Shown: in pieces, positions 18,241 to 27,336 of the stretch | Position numbering within the stretch: position 1 is the first letter of the stretch | How the letters are laid out: the number at the start of each line of letters is the position of its first letter | From: Gammaproteobacteria bacterium | GTDB taxonomy: Bacteria; Pseudomonadota; Gammaproteobacteria; Pseudomonadales; JAUIET01 | DNA: 64,000 nucleotides | Direction of reading: 5' to 3' | Assembly: GCA_030429735.1 (NCBI GenBank) | Contig: JAUIET010000001.1 | Coordinates: 1 to 64,000 of the forward strand | Notes under the pieces: generated by a model | Database searches by the model: none | The model's input: the letters and a program-made list of their open reading frames with translations, nothing else | Told to the model about the DNA's origin: nothing | Program-made: the position numbers and the translations under genes

Positions 18241-20739
18241 TCACCGAATATTGCGTCTGAAATCGCTGTAGCCAAGAATACTGCGGTCCAGTATACGATC
18301 TATTTTATCACCCAGGCTACCCAGGCCGCGTAATACGAACTGCAGGTACACCGCGTGTTCTCTGCGTACATCGAACTCGTTAAGTGATGCCCCCGTATTG
18401 CGCTGCAATGCGCCATTCAGGCCTCGCTGGTACACAATTCGAATGTCCCAGCAACAATCACTGTATTCCAGACCCACCAGGTCTTCAATTGTGCTGTGCT
18501 GGGCAAGATCGTACTGCCAGCGCATATAGGCACGCCAATGCTTGCCAAAAGGAAAGACCGCTGAAACATCGGTTTGTTCAATAGTCTCACCAAAAATATC
18601 GCTATTTGGCCTGAACAGGGGGTTATCTCGCCGGTAGCGGTAGGCAAGATTGATCAATATGTCTTCTTCAGGTTCGTATTGAAACTGAAAACCGCCTTCG
18701 TTGATTTTGTCATCCGCAGTATTCCACAGCAGCGATGAAGTCAAACGCAGGTGATCAGTGGGGCGATACTCCAGCTCACCGGCAACCGCTGAGGTGGCAT
18801 CGGCGTCTTCAGTACGTGGCTGAACAAGTGCGACCCGCCGATCTCTGAAGTAAAAGATTTGACCGATGCTGGCTGATATTTTTTCGGCACCCTCGTCATC
18901 AATAAAGCGAGTGGTAAGGCCCAAAGTTAACTGGTCTGCATCACCGACGCGATCATGCCCGGTAAAGCGGTCATCACGAAACAACTGGCTGTAGCCAAAT
19001 GTTAGAGCTGTGGTATCAAACAACGGTATGTCCGATTGATCCTGCTCGGGAACACGCAAATAGAATAAACGCGGCTCCAGCGTTTGCAGATAATCAGATT
19101 CGTTGACCTTAAGCGAACGCTCGAAAAACAGACCAGAATCAAGCGAGAACACAGGTACCGTGTAGGATTCTTCAGAGTCACTATTGCTCTGTAATGGCTC
19201 GTCGATTGAATAGCTCGCGTGCTTTAGTTTTATCGACGGCTTAACAAAGCCGGCCAACCACTCCATAGGGTAACTAACACCGGTTTCAGCATAGATACGA
19301 TGCCCACGGGTAAGAATGTCATGATCAAAAAACGTGTATTGCAGGTCGTAATTCAACTGTGGCTGGAAAGGAATACCAAGCCCTTGGCGCGACGCAGACA
19401 ACTGGGGCAATAGCTTGTAGGGTTCGTTTTGCGGCTGTATGGTTGATTCAATGGTTTGAAATTGCTGGAATTTAGCCGCAAAGTTCCAGCCCCAATCCGT
19501 AAAATACAATTCACCCAGTTGATCCAGGTGAGTTTCACGCTTCACTTCCAGACCGCGCGTGCTCAGGTCGTTAAAAAAATCGTTGTCACTGACCCGAGTA
19601 AAATCGATGCGGGTACGAATCTTATGGCCAATGCTGCCTCGCTCGGCCAGTGCCACCAGCCAGCGGTCCTGGCCAGTGTCTTCGTCGTCACCCAGATAGG
19701 AGCCGCTGGCAACCCAGTGGCCGTATTGCGTCAGTAAGCGCGTTTCAGCTTCAGCGATCATGCCGCGGTTGCTTATGAAACGCGGAGTAATGGTGGCGTC
19801 GTAGTTTGGGGCGAGGTTTATGTAATACGGTATGGCAATATCAATTCCGCCAGTAGAGGTGTTCGAGTAGCTTGGCCACAACACGCCTGTTTTACGCCGA
19901 TCATCGATTGGGAACTGCAGCCAGGGCGAATAGAACAGCGGCACGCCCTTGACCTTCAACCGCGCGTGCTTAGCAGTACCAACACCCTTATCCTGGTCGA
20001 TAATAATGCTCTTGCCAAGCAGCTCCCAGGTATTGTTGTTGGGCTCACAGCGCGTATAACTTGCGCCACGCAATACCAGCGTACCGTCTTCCAGACGCGC
20101 AATTTCATCCGCACCGCCCCGCACATGTTGCTTATGCAGCACGTAGTCAGCGGGCGACAATAACCCGGTACCGTCGTCAGAATTGATAACAGCCTTATCA
20201 GCCAGTATTAACATGCCAGGTTCACGTAGCATCAAATCGCCGTTCAGCTGCAATTCACGGGTACTTCGGTCGTAAATCGCCTCATTGACGCTCAAACGCC
20301 TGTAACCCTCTTCTATAAATACATTGCCGCTGAGTATTGCCGTGGTATTGCCACGCAACTCCGAACTGTCTGCCGATGAACGCAGCGGCGACTTCGAGGG
20401 CTCAAGTTCAGCCTCCGGACTGTCGTTTCTGGGCGCTATATAGGCCCCGTCACAGTGCCCAAGCGGGTAGTCTGAACCAAGCAAATTGGCCGGCAGCCAA
20501 TCGATTTCCGCAGCGGACTTAGGCTCGCCCGAGGCGTTCAAACGCTGTTTGCTTTGCGTTTGCTGATAGAGAACCACATCCGGCTTGCTGGCGACGTCAT
20601 CACCCACCGTGTCATCTGCCCACAGCCCCGTACTCACCCCACAAACCCCAGCAGCACCCGCCATCAGACACGTTGCGGCGCGATTCCACTTGCTGGCCTT
20701 AGTCAACCGCCGGTTGGGTTTAATTGTTGAGCTGTTCAA
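18241..20739 (-). CDS. lptD: LPS-assembly outer membrane protein LptD
   Basis: Beta-barrel translocon that, plugged by LptE, inserts lipopolysaccharide into the outer leaflet. It has an N-terminal signal region (cleavage likely after GLWAD), a periplasmic OstA/jellyroll domain around residues 135-270, and a C-terminal barrel. The disulfide-forming cysteines of the family can be picked out: one in LGHCDGAY, one in ASYTRCEPN and the adjacent pair in YSDCCWDI. It has 832 residues, longer than E. coli (784) but typical for pseudomonads. It is the first gene of the lptD-surA-pdxA-rsmA-apaG-apaH group and is divergent from amgK. Confidence 0.96.
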   Translation of the reverse strand: MNSSTIKPNRRLTKASKWNRAATCLMAGAAGVCGVSTGLWADDTVGDDVASKPDVVLYQQTQSKQRLNASGEPKSAAEIDWLPANLLGSDYPLGHCDGAYIAPRNDSPEAELEPSKSPLRSSADSSELRGNTTAILSGNVFIEEGYRRLSVNEAIYDRSTRELQLNGDLMLREPGMLILADKAVINSDDGTGLLSPADYVLHKQHVRGGADEIARLEDGTLVLRGASYTRCEPNNNTWELLGKSIIIDQDKGVGTAKHARLKVKGVPLFYSPWLQFPIDDRRKTGVLWPSYSNTSTGGIDIAIPYYINLAPNYDATITPRFISNRGMIAEAETRLLTQYGHWVASGSYLGDDEDTGQDRWLVALAERGSIGHKIRTRIDFTRVSDNDFFNDLSTRGLEVKRETHLDQLGELYFTDWGWNFAAKFQQFQTIESTIQPQNEPYKLLPQLSASRQGLGIPFQPQLNYDLQYTFFDHDILTRGHRIYAETGVSYPMEWLAGFVKPSIKLKHASYSIDEPLQSNSDSEESYTVPVFSLDSGLFFERSLKVNESDYLQTLEPRLFYLRVPEQDQSDIPLFDTTALTFGYSQLFRDDRFTGHDRVGDADQLTLGLTTRFIDDEGAEKISASIGQIFYFRDRRVALVQPRTEDADATSAVAGELEYRPTDHLRLTSSLLWNTADDKINEGGFQFQYEPEEDILINLAYRYRRDNPLFRPNSDIFGETIEQTDVSAVFPFGKHWRAYMRWQYDLAQHSTIEDLVGLEYSDCCWDIRIVYQRGLNGALQRNTGASLNEFDVRREHAVYLQFVLRGLGSLGDKIDRILDRSILGYSDFRRNIR

Positions 20740-20766
20740 TTAACCAGAGCTTCCGTCAAGTCTGAG

Positions 20767-20772
20767 TATAAT
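20767..20772 (+). promoter_or_regulatory. Candidate amgK -10 box
   Basis: A perfect TATAAT lies in the 64-base lptD-amgK gap. It overlaps an in-frame ATG at 20771, so that ATG is unlikely to be the translation start. The next ATG at 20804 would then lie about 25 bases into the transcript. Confidence 0.45.
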
Positions 20773-20803
20773 GCGAGGGCCAGGGAGCCAGCGCCTTACA
20801 GTA

Positions 20804-21862
20804 ATGACGAACGCAAATTCTATCAACACAAATAACACCACGAATAACCTGCGGGCTTGGTGCCAACGGCAGCTTGCTGCTCAAGGTGGTGAAGTCATTA
20901 GCGACTTTCAGGCATTGTCTGGCGATGCCAGCTTTCGAAAATACCATAGACTGACAACGCAGAATGCGCACTATATTGCTGTATTCGCCCCACCCGCGAC
21001 GGAAAAAAACAAGGAATTCGTCCGTATCGCCAAATTGCTGAATGATGCGGGGCTGCACGTGCCCGTTGTTTTGGCAGCCGATCTCGAACAGGGCTTCTTA
21101 CTGCAGTCAGACCTGGGCGACACTCTGCTGTTGTCCCAGCTCAACGAGGAATCGGTGGACTACTGGTATGACAGTGCCATCCAGGCCTTATTGACTCTGC
21201 AACAAATTGACGCTGACCAGGACTTAACCGCTTACTCAGCGGACCAAATGCACGAGGACCTGGCGCGCTTTCCCGAGTGGTTTGTTGAGGGCTTGCTGGA
21301 TCACCCAATGAGCGAGGCTGAACACGGGCTGTTTGAGCAGCTCTGCGAGGCGTTATTGGCCGAAGCATGCAGCCAGCCCCAAGTGCTAACCCACTACGAT
21401 TACCAAAGCCGCAATCTGATGATTTGTGCCGATAACACACTTGGCATTATTGATTTCCAGGACGCTCTACTGGCACCGATTACCTATGACCTTGTTTCGC
21501 TGTTGCGCGATTGCTATGTGAAATGGCCGCAGCAGCAGGTAATGGGCTGGTTGCAACACTACGCGGAGGCGGCAAAAAACGCTGCATTGCTGCCAGCAAA
21601 TACCACACCAACCCGGTTAAAGCGCTGGTTTGATTTTATGAGCCTGCAACGACACGTAAGAGTACTGGGAACCTTTGCCAGACTGCATTTGCGTGATCAT
21701 AAATCAGGCTACCTGAACGATATTCCCCTGGTCTGCGACTACGTCCGCGAGGTGGCAGCCGAATACCGCGAGTTGTCAGATTTCACGCACTGGTTTGAGC
21801 ACGTGCTTATGCCGAAAGCAAGCAACAAAAAGTGGTTCAACCCAACGGGACGCACGCAATAA
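20804..21862 (+). CDS. amgK: Sugar kinase AmgK (N-acetylmuramate/N-acetylglucosamine 1-kinase)
   Basis: Aminoglycoside-phosphotransferase-fold kinase that in Pseudomonas phosphorylates MurNAc at the anomeric position in the peptidoglycan-recycling bypass leading to UDP-MurNAc. Motifs are FQALSGDASFRKYHRL near the N-terminus, the catalytic loop LTHYDYQSRNLMI and the metal-binding LGIIDFQDALLAPITYDL. The start at 20804 (MTNANSINTN, 352 residues) is chosen because the upstream in-frame ATG lies inside a -10 box. It overlaps murU by one base, and the AmgK-MurU pairing makes the role convincing. Confidence 0.9.
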   Translation: MTNANSINTNNTTNNLRAWCQRQLAAQGGEVISDFQALSGDASFRKYHRLTTQNAHYIAVFAPPATEKNKEFVRIAKLLNDAGLHVPVVLAADLEQGFLLQSDLGDTLLLSQLNEESVDYWYDSAIQALLTLQQIDADQDLTAYSADQMHEDLARFPEWFVEGLLDHPMSEAEHGLFEQLCEALLAEACSQPQVLTHYDYQSRNLMICADNTLGIIDFQDALLAPITYDLVSLLRDCYVKWPQQQVMGWLQHYAEAAKNAALLPANTTPTRLKRWFDFMSLQRHVRVLGTFARLHLRDHKSGYLNDIPLVCDYVREVAAEYRELSDFTHWFEHVLMPKASNKKWFNPTGRTQ

Positions 21863-22557
21863 TGCCGGTAAGTAAAGCAATGATTCTGGCCGCAGGGCGC
21901 GGTGATCGAATGCGTCCCCTCACTGACGACGTGCCAAAACCACTGTTAACCGTAAATGGCAAGCCCTTGATTGACTACCATCTCGAGCGCCTTGCCCGTG
22001 CGGACATTCGCGATATTGTGATCAATACCTGTTGGTTGGGCGAACAGATCCAGGCGCACGTTGGCAATGGTCAGCAGTACGGCCTGAATGTTGTCTACTC
22101 ACCGGAGCCTTTCGCACTCGAAACAGCAGGTGGCATTCACAATGCGCTGCCACTACTGAGAGAAGACAACCATTCTGCTGATTTTCTGATCTTAAACGCC
22201 GATGTGTTGTGCGACGACCCACTGCCGCAGTTATGCGAATTCGAACTCCACGATGACCTCGCGAAACTACTGCTGATACCAACGCCCGACTACTTGCAAG
22301 GTGACTTTGTATTGCAGGGTGACCGCATTTTGAGAAGACAGGCGGGCCGGGCAAACAGCAGCGTGACTTACGCGGGTTTGGGCCTGTATTCATTGAATAT
22401 GTTTAAAGATCTTGAGGCGGAGCCAATGCCACTGTTACCGCTGCTGCACAACGCGATAGACGATGGCCGGCTTGGTGGAGAGTTATTCCGTGGGCAATGG
22501 CTGGACGTTGGTACACCCGAGCGCCTGCGGATGGCACAAGATCACCCTGCGGAATAA
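21862..22557 (+). CDS. murU: N-acetylmuramate alpha-1-phosphate uridylyltransferase MurU
   Basis: Nucleotidyltransferase that makes UDP-MurNAc from MurNAc-1-phosphate, the step after AmgK. The N-terminal signature AMILAAGRGDRMRPLTDDVP contains the nucleotide-binding GxGxRM element, with KPLLTV and later LILNADVLCD giving the metal-binding Asp. The start (MPVSKAM) overlaps the amgK stop in TAATG; 231 residues is close to the Pseudomonas protein. The last 16 bases overlap the end of the convergent gene at 22542. Confidence 0.92.
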   Translation: MPVSKAMILAAGRGDRMRPLTDDVPKPLLTVNGKPLIDYHLERLARADIRDIVINTCWLGEQIQAHVGNGQQYGLNVVYSPEPFALETAGGIHNALPLLREDNHSADFLILNADVLCDDPLPQLCEFELHDDLAKLLLIPTPDYLQGDFVLQGDRILRRQAGRANSSVTYAGLGLYSLNMFKDLEAEPMPLLPLLHNAIDDGRLGGELFRGQWLDVGTPERLRMAQDHPAE

Positions 22558-23261
22558 CTGGTGTTGAGCCAACTCAGTATTCGTTTGCTTAAAGCATCAG
22601 ACGCACCCACGCGGCTAACGGCAACCGGCGGCAGAACGCGATAGCGATAGTGCTTTTGCCCCAATTCACGCGCCAAGCGGGTTCGCAACCGCTCCAATTG
22701 AGGTTTGTGCATGGACGGCGTACTGATATCCAGAACCGCCATGGTTTGCTGATGGAATCGCCTTAACTGCTCAACATCAGTGATCGCCGGACGGTTGAAA
22801 GCCACGAACGCCGACGTGGTTTTGCTAAAGCCCCCATCGGCGAACCGTTGCGCGGATTGCAGGGCGTATTGTCCGCTGCTTAGCAACACAAGGGGTTTAC
22901 CGGCTTGCTCAGGCAGTTTACCCAGAGCGGCACTGATGCGTTTCTCGAATTGCGAATCGTCATCCATTGCCTCGTGATCAACAACCACGGCTACCGTATG
23001 CCAACCGTGGTTCGGCAAAAGGGCAGCCAAATGCTTGAAGGAACGAGTTTGTTCATCGGCAGCGCTCAATATCAGCAATACGGAGCCCCGCGGTTGGCCA
23101 CTGCGGTCTGGATAGTTGTACAGGGGGAGGCGCTTGCCGTCGACCTCCAACCACTCGTGCCAGGCTTGCTGATCGTTATACGCCAGGGTTATGGAACTGC
23201 TGACAAGCATTAACGACATAAGCGCGCATCGCCTTACGCATTTCCACATACACAGCCTCAT
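22542..23261 (-). CDS. Exported alpha/beta-hydrolase-like protein (possibly DUF3530)
   Basis: A 239-residue product of unknown function. The start at 23261 (MRLCMWKC) is chosen because GGAAGG precedes it and a hydrophobic signal-like segment (ALMSLMLVSSSITLAYN) follows; the frame opens 95 codons further upstream, running into rpe, which is not plausible. The mature part begins like an alpha/beta hydrolase: a strand GSVLLILSAADEQ, then HLAALLPNHGWHTVAVVV, a later PLVLLSSGQYA in the nucleophile-elbow position, and AVLDISTPSM. This resembles the DUF3530 family. The elbow reads S-S-G-Q-Y rather than G-x-S-x-G, so catalytic activity is doubtful. It is divergent from rpe. Confidence 0.65.
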   Translation of the reverse strand: MRLCMWKCVRRCALMSLMLVSSSITLAYNDQQAWHEWLEVDGKRLPLYNYPDRSGQPRGSVLLILSAADEQTRSFKHLAALLPNHGWHTVAVVVDHEAMDDDSQFEKRISAALGKLPEQAGKPLVLLSSGQYALQSAQRFADGGFSKTTSAFVAFNRPAITDVEQLRRFHQQTMAVLDISTPSMHKPQLERLRTRLARELGQKHYRYRVLPPVAVSRVGASDALSKRILSWLNTSYSAG

Positions 23262-23377
23262 AGGCCTTCCAAATCGCAACTTGAGCTCCTTCTCACCTGC
23301 TGTCTCTGGTTTAAGTGTAGTTGCCGCCCACTCAATCGCGTAGAATAGCGGCCCGATTTCTTTCGCCCGACGTGAAC

Positions 23378-24049
23378 ATGCCCCAGGACTATTTGATCGC
23401 ACCCAGCATATTGGCCGCCGACTTCGCCAAACTTGGCGAGGAAGTAGACAATGTATTAGCCGCCGGCGCGGATATTGTCCACTTTGACGTAATGGACAAT
23501 CATTACGTTCCCAATTTAACGATAGGCCCGATGGTGTGCCAGGCACTTCGTAAGCATGGCGTGACCGCCCCGATAGACGTGCACCTTATGGTCAGCCCGG
23601 TAGACCGTTTGATCGGCGACTTCAGCGAAGCCGGCGCGACTTACATTACTTTTCACCCCGAAGCCAGCCAGCACATCGACCGCAGTCTGCAGCTGATTCG
23701 AGAAGCAGGCTGTAAATCCGGACTGGTGTTTAACCCGGCGACACCGCTCGATACCCTGCGCTACGTGCTCGACAAGGTTGATATGGTGCTTCTGATGTCG
23801 GTAAACCCGGGGTTTGGCGGCCAGAAGTTTATTCCTGGTACGCTGGCTAAGTGCCGCGAAGCGCGCCAATTGATCGATGACAGCGGCTTACCGATACGCC
23901 TTGAGGTAGACGGTGGCATTGGCGTGCCCAATATTGCCGACGTAGCTGCTGCTGGCGCCGACACGTTTGTGGCGGGCTCCGCTATCTTTGGGCAAGACGA
24001 CTACGCAGCGGTTATTGCAGCCATGCGCGAACAATTGGCCACTGTTTAG
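23378..24049 (+). CDS. rpe: Ribulose-phosphate 3-epimerase
   Basis: Pentose-phosphate enzyme interconverting ribulose 5-phosphate and xylulose 5-phosphate. The TIM-barrel motifs are intact: [53 protein letters not shown] and LEVDGGIG. The start chosen is the Met of [12 protein letters not shown] (223 residues, family norm); the frame is open 19 codons upstream. As in Pseudomonas, it lies just before trpE, but with the trp leader region in the gap. Confidence 0.97.
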   Translation: MPQDYLIAPSILAADFAKLGEEVDNVLAAGADIVHFDVMDNHYVPNLTIGPMVCQALRKHGVTAPIDVHLMVSPVDRLIGDFSEAGATYITFHPEASQHIDRSLQLIREAGCKSGLVFNPATPLDTLRYVLDKVDMVLLMSVNPGFGGQKFIPGTLAKCREARQLIDDSGLPIRLEVDGGIGVPNIADVAAAGADTFVAGSAIFGQDDYAAVIAAMREQLATV

Positions 24050-24112
24050 CAAGCTGGACTCAGCCCAGCCTGTCCGTATATCCTTATGTATCCTGACAAC
24101 CTTGAGACCGGT

Positions 24113-24160
24113 GTGAATACACGAGACTTGCATATACAGCAATTCCGTTGGCGTTGGTGA
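24113..24160 (+). CDS. trpL: Putative trp operon leader peptide
   Basis: A tiny frame starting GTG at 24113 encodes [15 protein letters not shown] and stops at TGA 24158-24160, 82 bases before trpE. Two Trp codons separated by one Arg codon stand directly before the stop, the layout of an attenuation leader peptide. A GAG six bases upstream may serve as a weak Shine-Dalgarno. The same frame also has an ATG at 24086, which would give 24 residues. Attenuation of trpE has been reported in Pseudomonas putida, which supports the interpretation. Conserved coding was not tested. Confidence 0.6.
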   Translation: MNTRDLHIQQFRWRW

Positions 24161-24207
24161 AGCTCATCACTTACGGCGATTAAGCGCGCCTGTAACATCT
24201 GGTACCG

Positions 24208-24221
24208 GCCACTGCGGTGGC
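24208..24221 (+). promoter_or_regulatory. Hairpin between trp leader peptide and trpE
   Basis: GCCAC (24208-24212) pairs with GTGGC (24217-24221), loop TGCG. It is placed as the downstream hairpin of an attenuator would be, but no T-run follows; the sequence goes on CAACTCCTCCTCAAGG into the trpE ribosome-binding site. It may regulate by another means or not at all. Confidence 0.35.
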
Positions 24222-24242
24222 AACTCCTCCTCAAGGACTCGC

Positions 24243-25736
24243 ATGAACATAGAACAATTCTCACAGCTGTCTGAAGACGGCTACAACCGAATACCTCTTC
24301 AGGTCGAGCTGCTTGCCGATATCGACACACCGCTCAGTACCTATATGAAACTTGCGCGTGGTCCCTATTCTTTTTTACTGGAGTCTGTGGAAGGCGGTGA
24401 AACATGGGGTAGATATTCGATTATTGGCTTACCCTGTAAAACTGTGCTCAGAGTATATGGCCATCAAATAGAGATTAGTGAATCTAATAAGGTAATAGAT
24501 AGCTGGCTCAGCGATGCACCGCTGCGCAGTGTGCAGCAATTTCGCGAACAATTTCGAGTACCTGACCTGGATGGCTTGCCCATTTTCCACGGCGGACTGG
24601 TTGGCTACTTCGCGTATGACACGGCCAGATACGCTGAGCCGCGCCTGGATGACGGCAGTCCGCAATTGATCGACAAGCCGGATGAACTGGGCAACCCGGA
24701 CGTATTGTTGATGTTAGCCGACGAGCTTATTGTATTTGACAATTTGTCGGGTACTCTGAAGATTGTTGTGCTTTGCGACCCCGATGTGGACGGCGCCTAT
24801 GAGCAGGGCAAAGCACGACTAGCCCGACTCAGCGAGCAATTGCGCAACACGCAACTGTCAGTCCGAGACATTTCATTGCACCAGCGCGATACCACATTGT
24901 CGGATAGCGCTGGCTTTGCGGCAAGCTCATTTGAACGCAGTGACTATGAAAAATCTGTTGAGCGTATCAAGGAGTACATTCTTGCCGGCGACTGTATGCA
25001 GGTGGTGCTATCACAAAGACTAAGCGCAGACTTTGATGCAGAACCTATCGACTTGTATCGGGCATTGCGCTTGCTGAACCCGTCACCCTATATGTATTTC
25101 CTAGATCTGGGCGATTTTCAGATTGTTGGTTCTTCCCCGGAAATTCTTGCCCGACTGCAGGACAATACTGTCACAGTGCGTCCCATTGCTGGTACCCGTC
25201 GTCGCGGCCACAATGAAGCTGAAGACACGGCAATGGAACATGAATTGCTGAACGATCCCAAGGAGCTTGCTGAACATCTTATGCTGATTGATCTTGGCCG
25301 CAACGACGTTGGTCGTATCGCCACAACTGGGTCAGTAACACTGACTGAAAAAATGATCATTGAGCGGTACTCCCATGTTATGCACATCGTATCGAAAGTG
25401 TCAGGACAGCTTAAGGAGCAACACAATGCAATTGATGTGCTGAAAGCATGCCTGCCGGCCGGCACTCTCAGCGGCGCACCAAAAATTCGAGCCATGGAAA
25501 TTATTGACGAACTCGAACCGTGCAAACGCGGCATTTACGGCGGTGCAGTCGGGTACATCTCATGGCAGGGCGACATGGATACCGCAATTGCAATTCGAAC
25601 GGCAATTATTCAGGATAAACGGATTTATTTGCAGGCGGGTGCCGGCATTGTCGCCGATTCTGACCCGTCGCTTGAATGGCAGGAATGCATGAACAAGGCC
25701 AGCGCTATCTTCAAGGCGGTACAGTTATGCTGTTAA
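24243..25736 (+). CDS. trpE: Anthranilate synthase component I TrpE
   Basis: First committed step of tryptophan synthesis, chorismate plus glutamine to anthranilate, with TrpG. The 497-residue product has the N-terminal Trp-feedback element ([15 protein letters not shown]), the central [10 protein letters not shown]-type segment and the chorismate-binding core ([60 protein letters not shown]). The Shine-Dalgarno AAGGA precedes the ATG. It overlaps trpG by 10 bases. In Pseudomonas, trpE is separated from trpGDC by many genes; here the four are contiguous. Confidence 0.98.
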   Translation: MNIEQFSQLSEDGYNRIPLQVELLADIDTPLSTYMKLARGPYSFLLESVEGGETWGRYSIIGLPCKTVLRVYGHQIEISESNKVIDSWLSDAPLRSVQQFREQFRVPDLDGLPIFHGGLVGYFAYDTARYAEPRLDDGSPQLIDKPDELGNPDVLLMLADELIVFDNLSGTLKIVVLCDPDVDGAYEQGKARLARLSEQLRNTQLSVRDISLHQRDTTLSDSAGFAASSFERSDYEKSVERIKEYILAGDCMQVVLSQRLSADFDAEPIDLYRALRLLNPSPYMYFLDLGDFQIVGSSPEILARLQDNTVTVRPIAGTRRRGHNEAEDTAMEHELLNDPKELAEHLMLIDLGRNDVGRIATTGSVTLTEKMIIERYSHVMHIVSKVSGQLKEQHNAIDVLKACLPAGTLSGAPKIRAMEIIDELEPCKRGIYGGAVGYISWQGDMDTAIAIRTAIIQDKRIYLQAGAGIVADSDPSLEWQECMNKASAIFKAVQLCC

Positions 25737-26311
25737 TGATTGATAACTACGACTCTTTTACCTTCAACATCGTTCAGTACCTGGCCGAATTAAACGCGGA
25801 TGTGAAAGTAGTACGCAATGATGAAGTCAGCATTGAGCAGATTGAGCGCTGGGCGCCGGAGCGAATTGTTGTTTCACCCGGACCCTGCACACCCAATGAA
25901 GCAGGCATATCGCTGGAGGCAATCAAACACTTTGCCGGCAAACTCCCATTACTTGGCGTATGCCTTGGCCACCAAAGCATAGGCCAGCATTACGGCGGCA
26001 AGATTGTTCGTGCAACGGTTGCTATGCATGGTAAGACATCACCGATCTATCACGATGGCAAGGGTGTATTCAAAGACTTACCATCACCTTTTACCGCCAC
26101 GCGATACCATTCTTTGGTGGTTGACGCTCAATCATTGCCAGATCAGCTGGAAGTCAGCGCTTGGACAATTGATGACAATGGTGAACGTGCGGAGATCATG
26201 GGCCTACGGCATCGCAGTTTATGCATAGAGGGTGTACAGTTTCACCCCGAATCGATACTCAGCGAGTACGGCCATGATTTGCTTGCGAATTTTTTGGAGA
26301 TGACGCAATGA
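25727..26311 (+). CDS. trpG: Anthranilate synthase component II TrpG (glutamine amidotransferase)
   Basis: Class I glutamine amidotransferase supplying ammonia to TrpE. Motifs are [19 protein letters not shown] at the N-terminus, the oxyanion segment [13 protein letters not shown], the catalytic Cys in [12 protein letters not shown], and the His-Glu pair in [13 protein letters not shown]. The start chosen is the Met of MLLMIDNYD inside the trpE end; the open frame begins 17 codons earlier in an unrelated stretch. It has 194 residues and overlaps trpD by four bases (ATGA). Confidence 0.98.
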   Translation: MLLMIDNYDSFTFNIVQYLAELNADVKVVRNDEVSIEQIERWAPERIVVSPGPCTPNEAGISLEAIKHFAGKLPLLGVCLGHQSIGQHYGGKIVRATVAMHGKTSPIYHDGKGVFKDLPSPFTATRYHSLVVDAQSLPDQLEVSAWTIDDNGERAEIMGLRHRSLCIEGVQFHPESILSEYGHDLLANFLEMTQ

Positions 26312-27336
26312 ATATCCAACAGGGGATAGACAGCCTTATAAAGGGCAACAGTCTCTCTGAAGACGACATGCAAGACGTGATGCGCCAGATCATGACTGGC
26401 GAGGCAAGCAACGCACAGATAGGTGCGTTTCTTACCGGTCTTGCAGCCAAGGGCGAAGCGGAGGCCGAGATAATTGGTGCTGCAAAAGTAATGCGCGAAC
26501 TGGCCGATCATGTCCAGGTACAAAACACCGAACTCACCGATATTGTTGGCACCGGCGGTGACGGTGCCAAGATTTTCAATGTATCAACCGCCAGCAGTTT
26601 TGTGCTGGCCGCCGCTGGCGCCAAAGTAGCCAAGCATGGAAATCGCTCAGTAACCAGCAGCAGCGGCGCTGCAGATCTTCTTGAAGCCGCTGGCGTGCGC
26701 CTGGATCTAAGCTCAGAGGAAGTCAGCCGATGTATTGATGAAGTTGGCATTGGCTTTATGTTCGCGGTTAATCACCACAGCGCCATGCGGCACGCAATAG
26801 GTCCAAGAAAGGAACTGGGCGTTAGAACAATTTTCAACTTGCTGGGCCCACTAACCAACCCGGCACTTGCAACGCATGGCCTGGTAGGTGTGTTCGACTC
26901 CAAGTGGCTACCGTCATACGCGGCCGCATTCAAAGCGATGGGGGCACGCCACATGCTGTGTGTTCACGCAGATGATGGCCTTGATGAGTTATCCATTGCG
27001 GCAAGCAGTCAAGTGTATGAGTTGAACAACGGGGTCATTTCAAACTATACCGTTAGCCCGGAAGATTACGGCCTGAGTCGTGGCAAACTCGAGGATGTTA
27101 CGGTAAACAGTGCCGAACAGAGCCTAGCCATGATCAAGTCAGCCTATCGGGGTGACCATCAAAGTGCTGCCGATATGGTAGCTCTGAACAGTGGTGCGGC
27201 GATTTACGCTGCCGATTTGTGCAGCTCTATAGAACAAGGCGTCGAGATGGCCCAGGATGCAATGCACACTGGCCTGGCACTGCAAAAGATGAAAGAACTG
27301 GCTGAGTTCACCCAACTGCTTAAGGAAAACCAGTGA
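26308..27336 (+). CDS. trpD: Anthranilate phosphoribosyltransferase TrpD
   Basis: Transfers the phosphoribosyl group from PRPP to anthranilate. Motifs are the PRPP-binding [38 protein letters not shown] and [11 protein letters not shown]. It has 342 residues, as expected for the single-function enzyme, with no TrpG fusion. It starts in the ATGA overlap with trpG and ends in a GTGA overlap with trpC, so translation of the operon is tightly coupled. Confidence 0.97.
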   Translation: MNIQQGIDSLIKGNSLSEDDMQDVMRQIMTGEASNAQIGAFLTGLAAKGEAEAEIIGAAKVMRELADHVQVQNTELTDIVGTGGDGAKIFNVSTASSFVLAAAGAKVAKHGNRSVTSSSGAADLLEAAGVRLDLSSEEVSRCIDEVGIGFMFAVNHHSAMRHAIGPRKELGVRTIFNLLGPLTNPALATHGLVGVFDSKWLPSYAAAFKAMGARHMLCVHADDGLDELSIAASSQVYELNNGVISNYTVSPEDYGLSRGKLEDVTVNSAEQSLAMIKSAYRGDHQSAADMVALNSGAAIYAADLCSSIEQGVEMAQDAMHTGLALQKMKELAEFTQLLKENQ

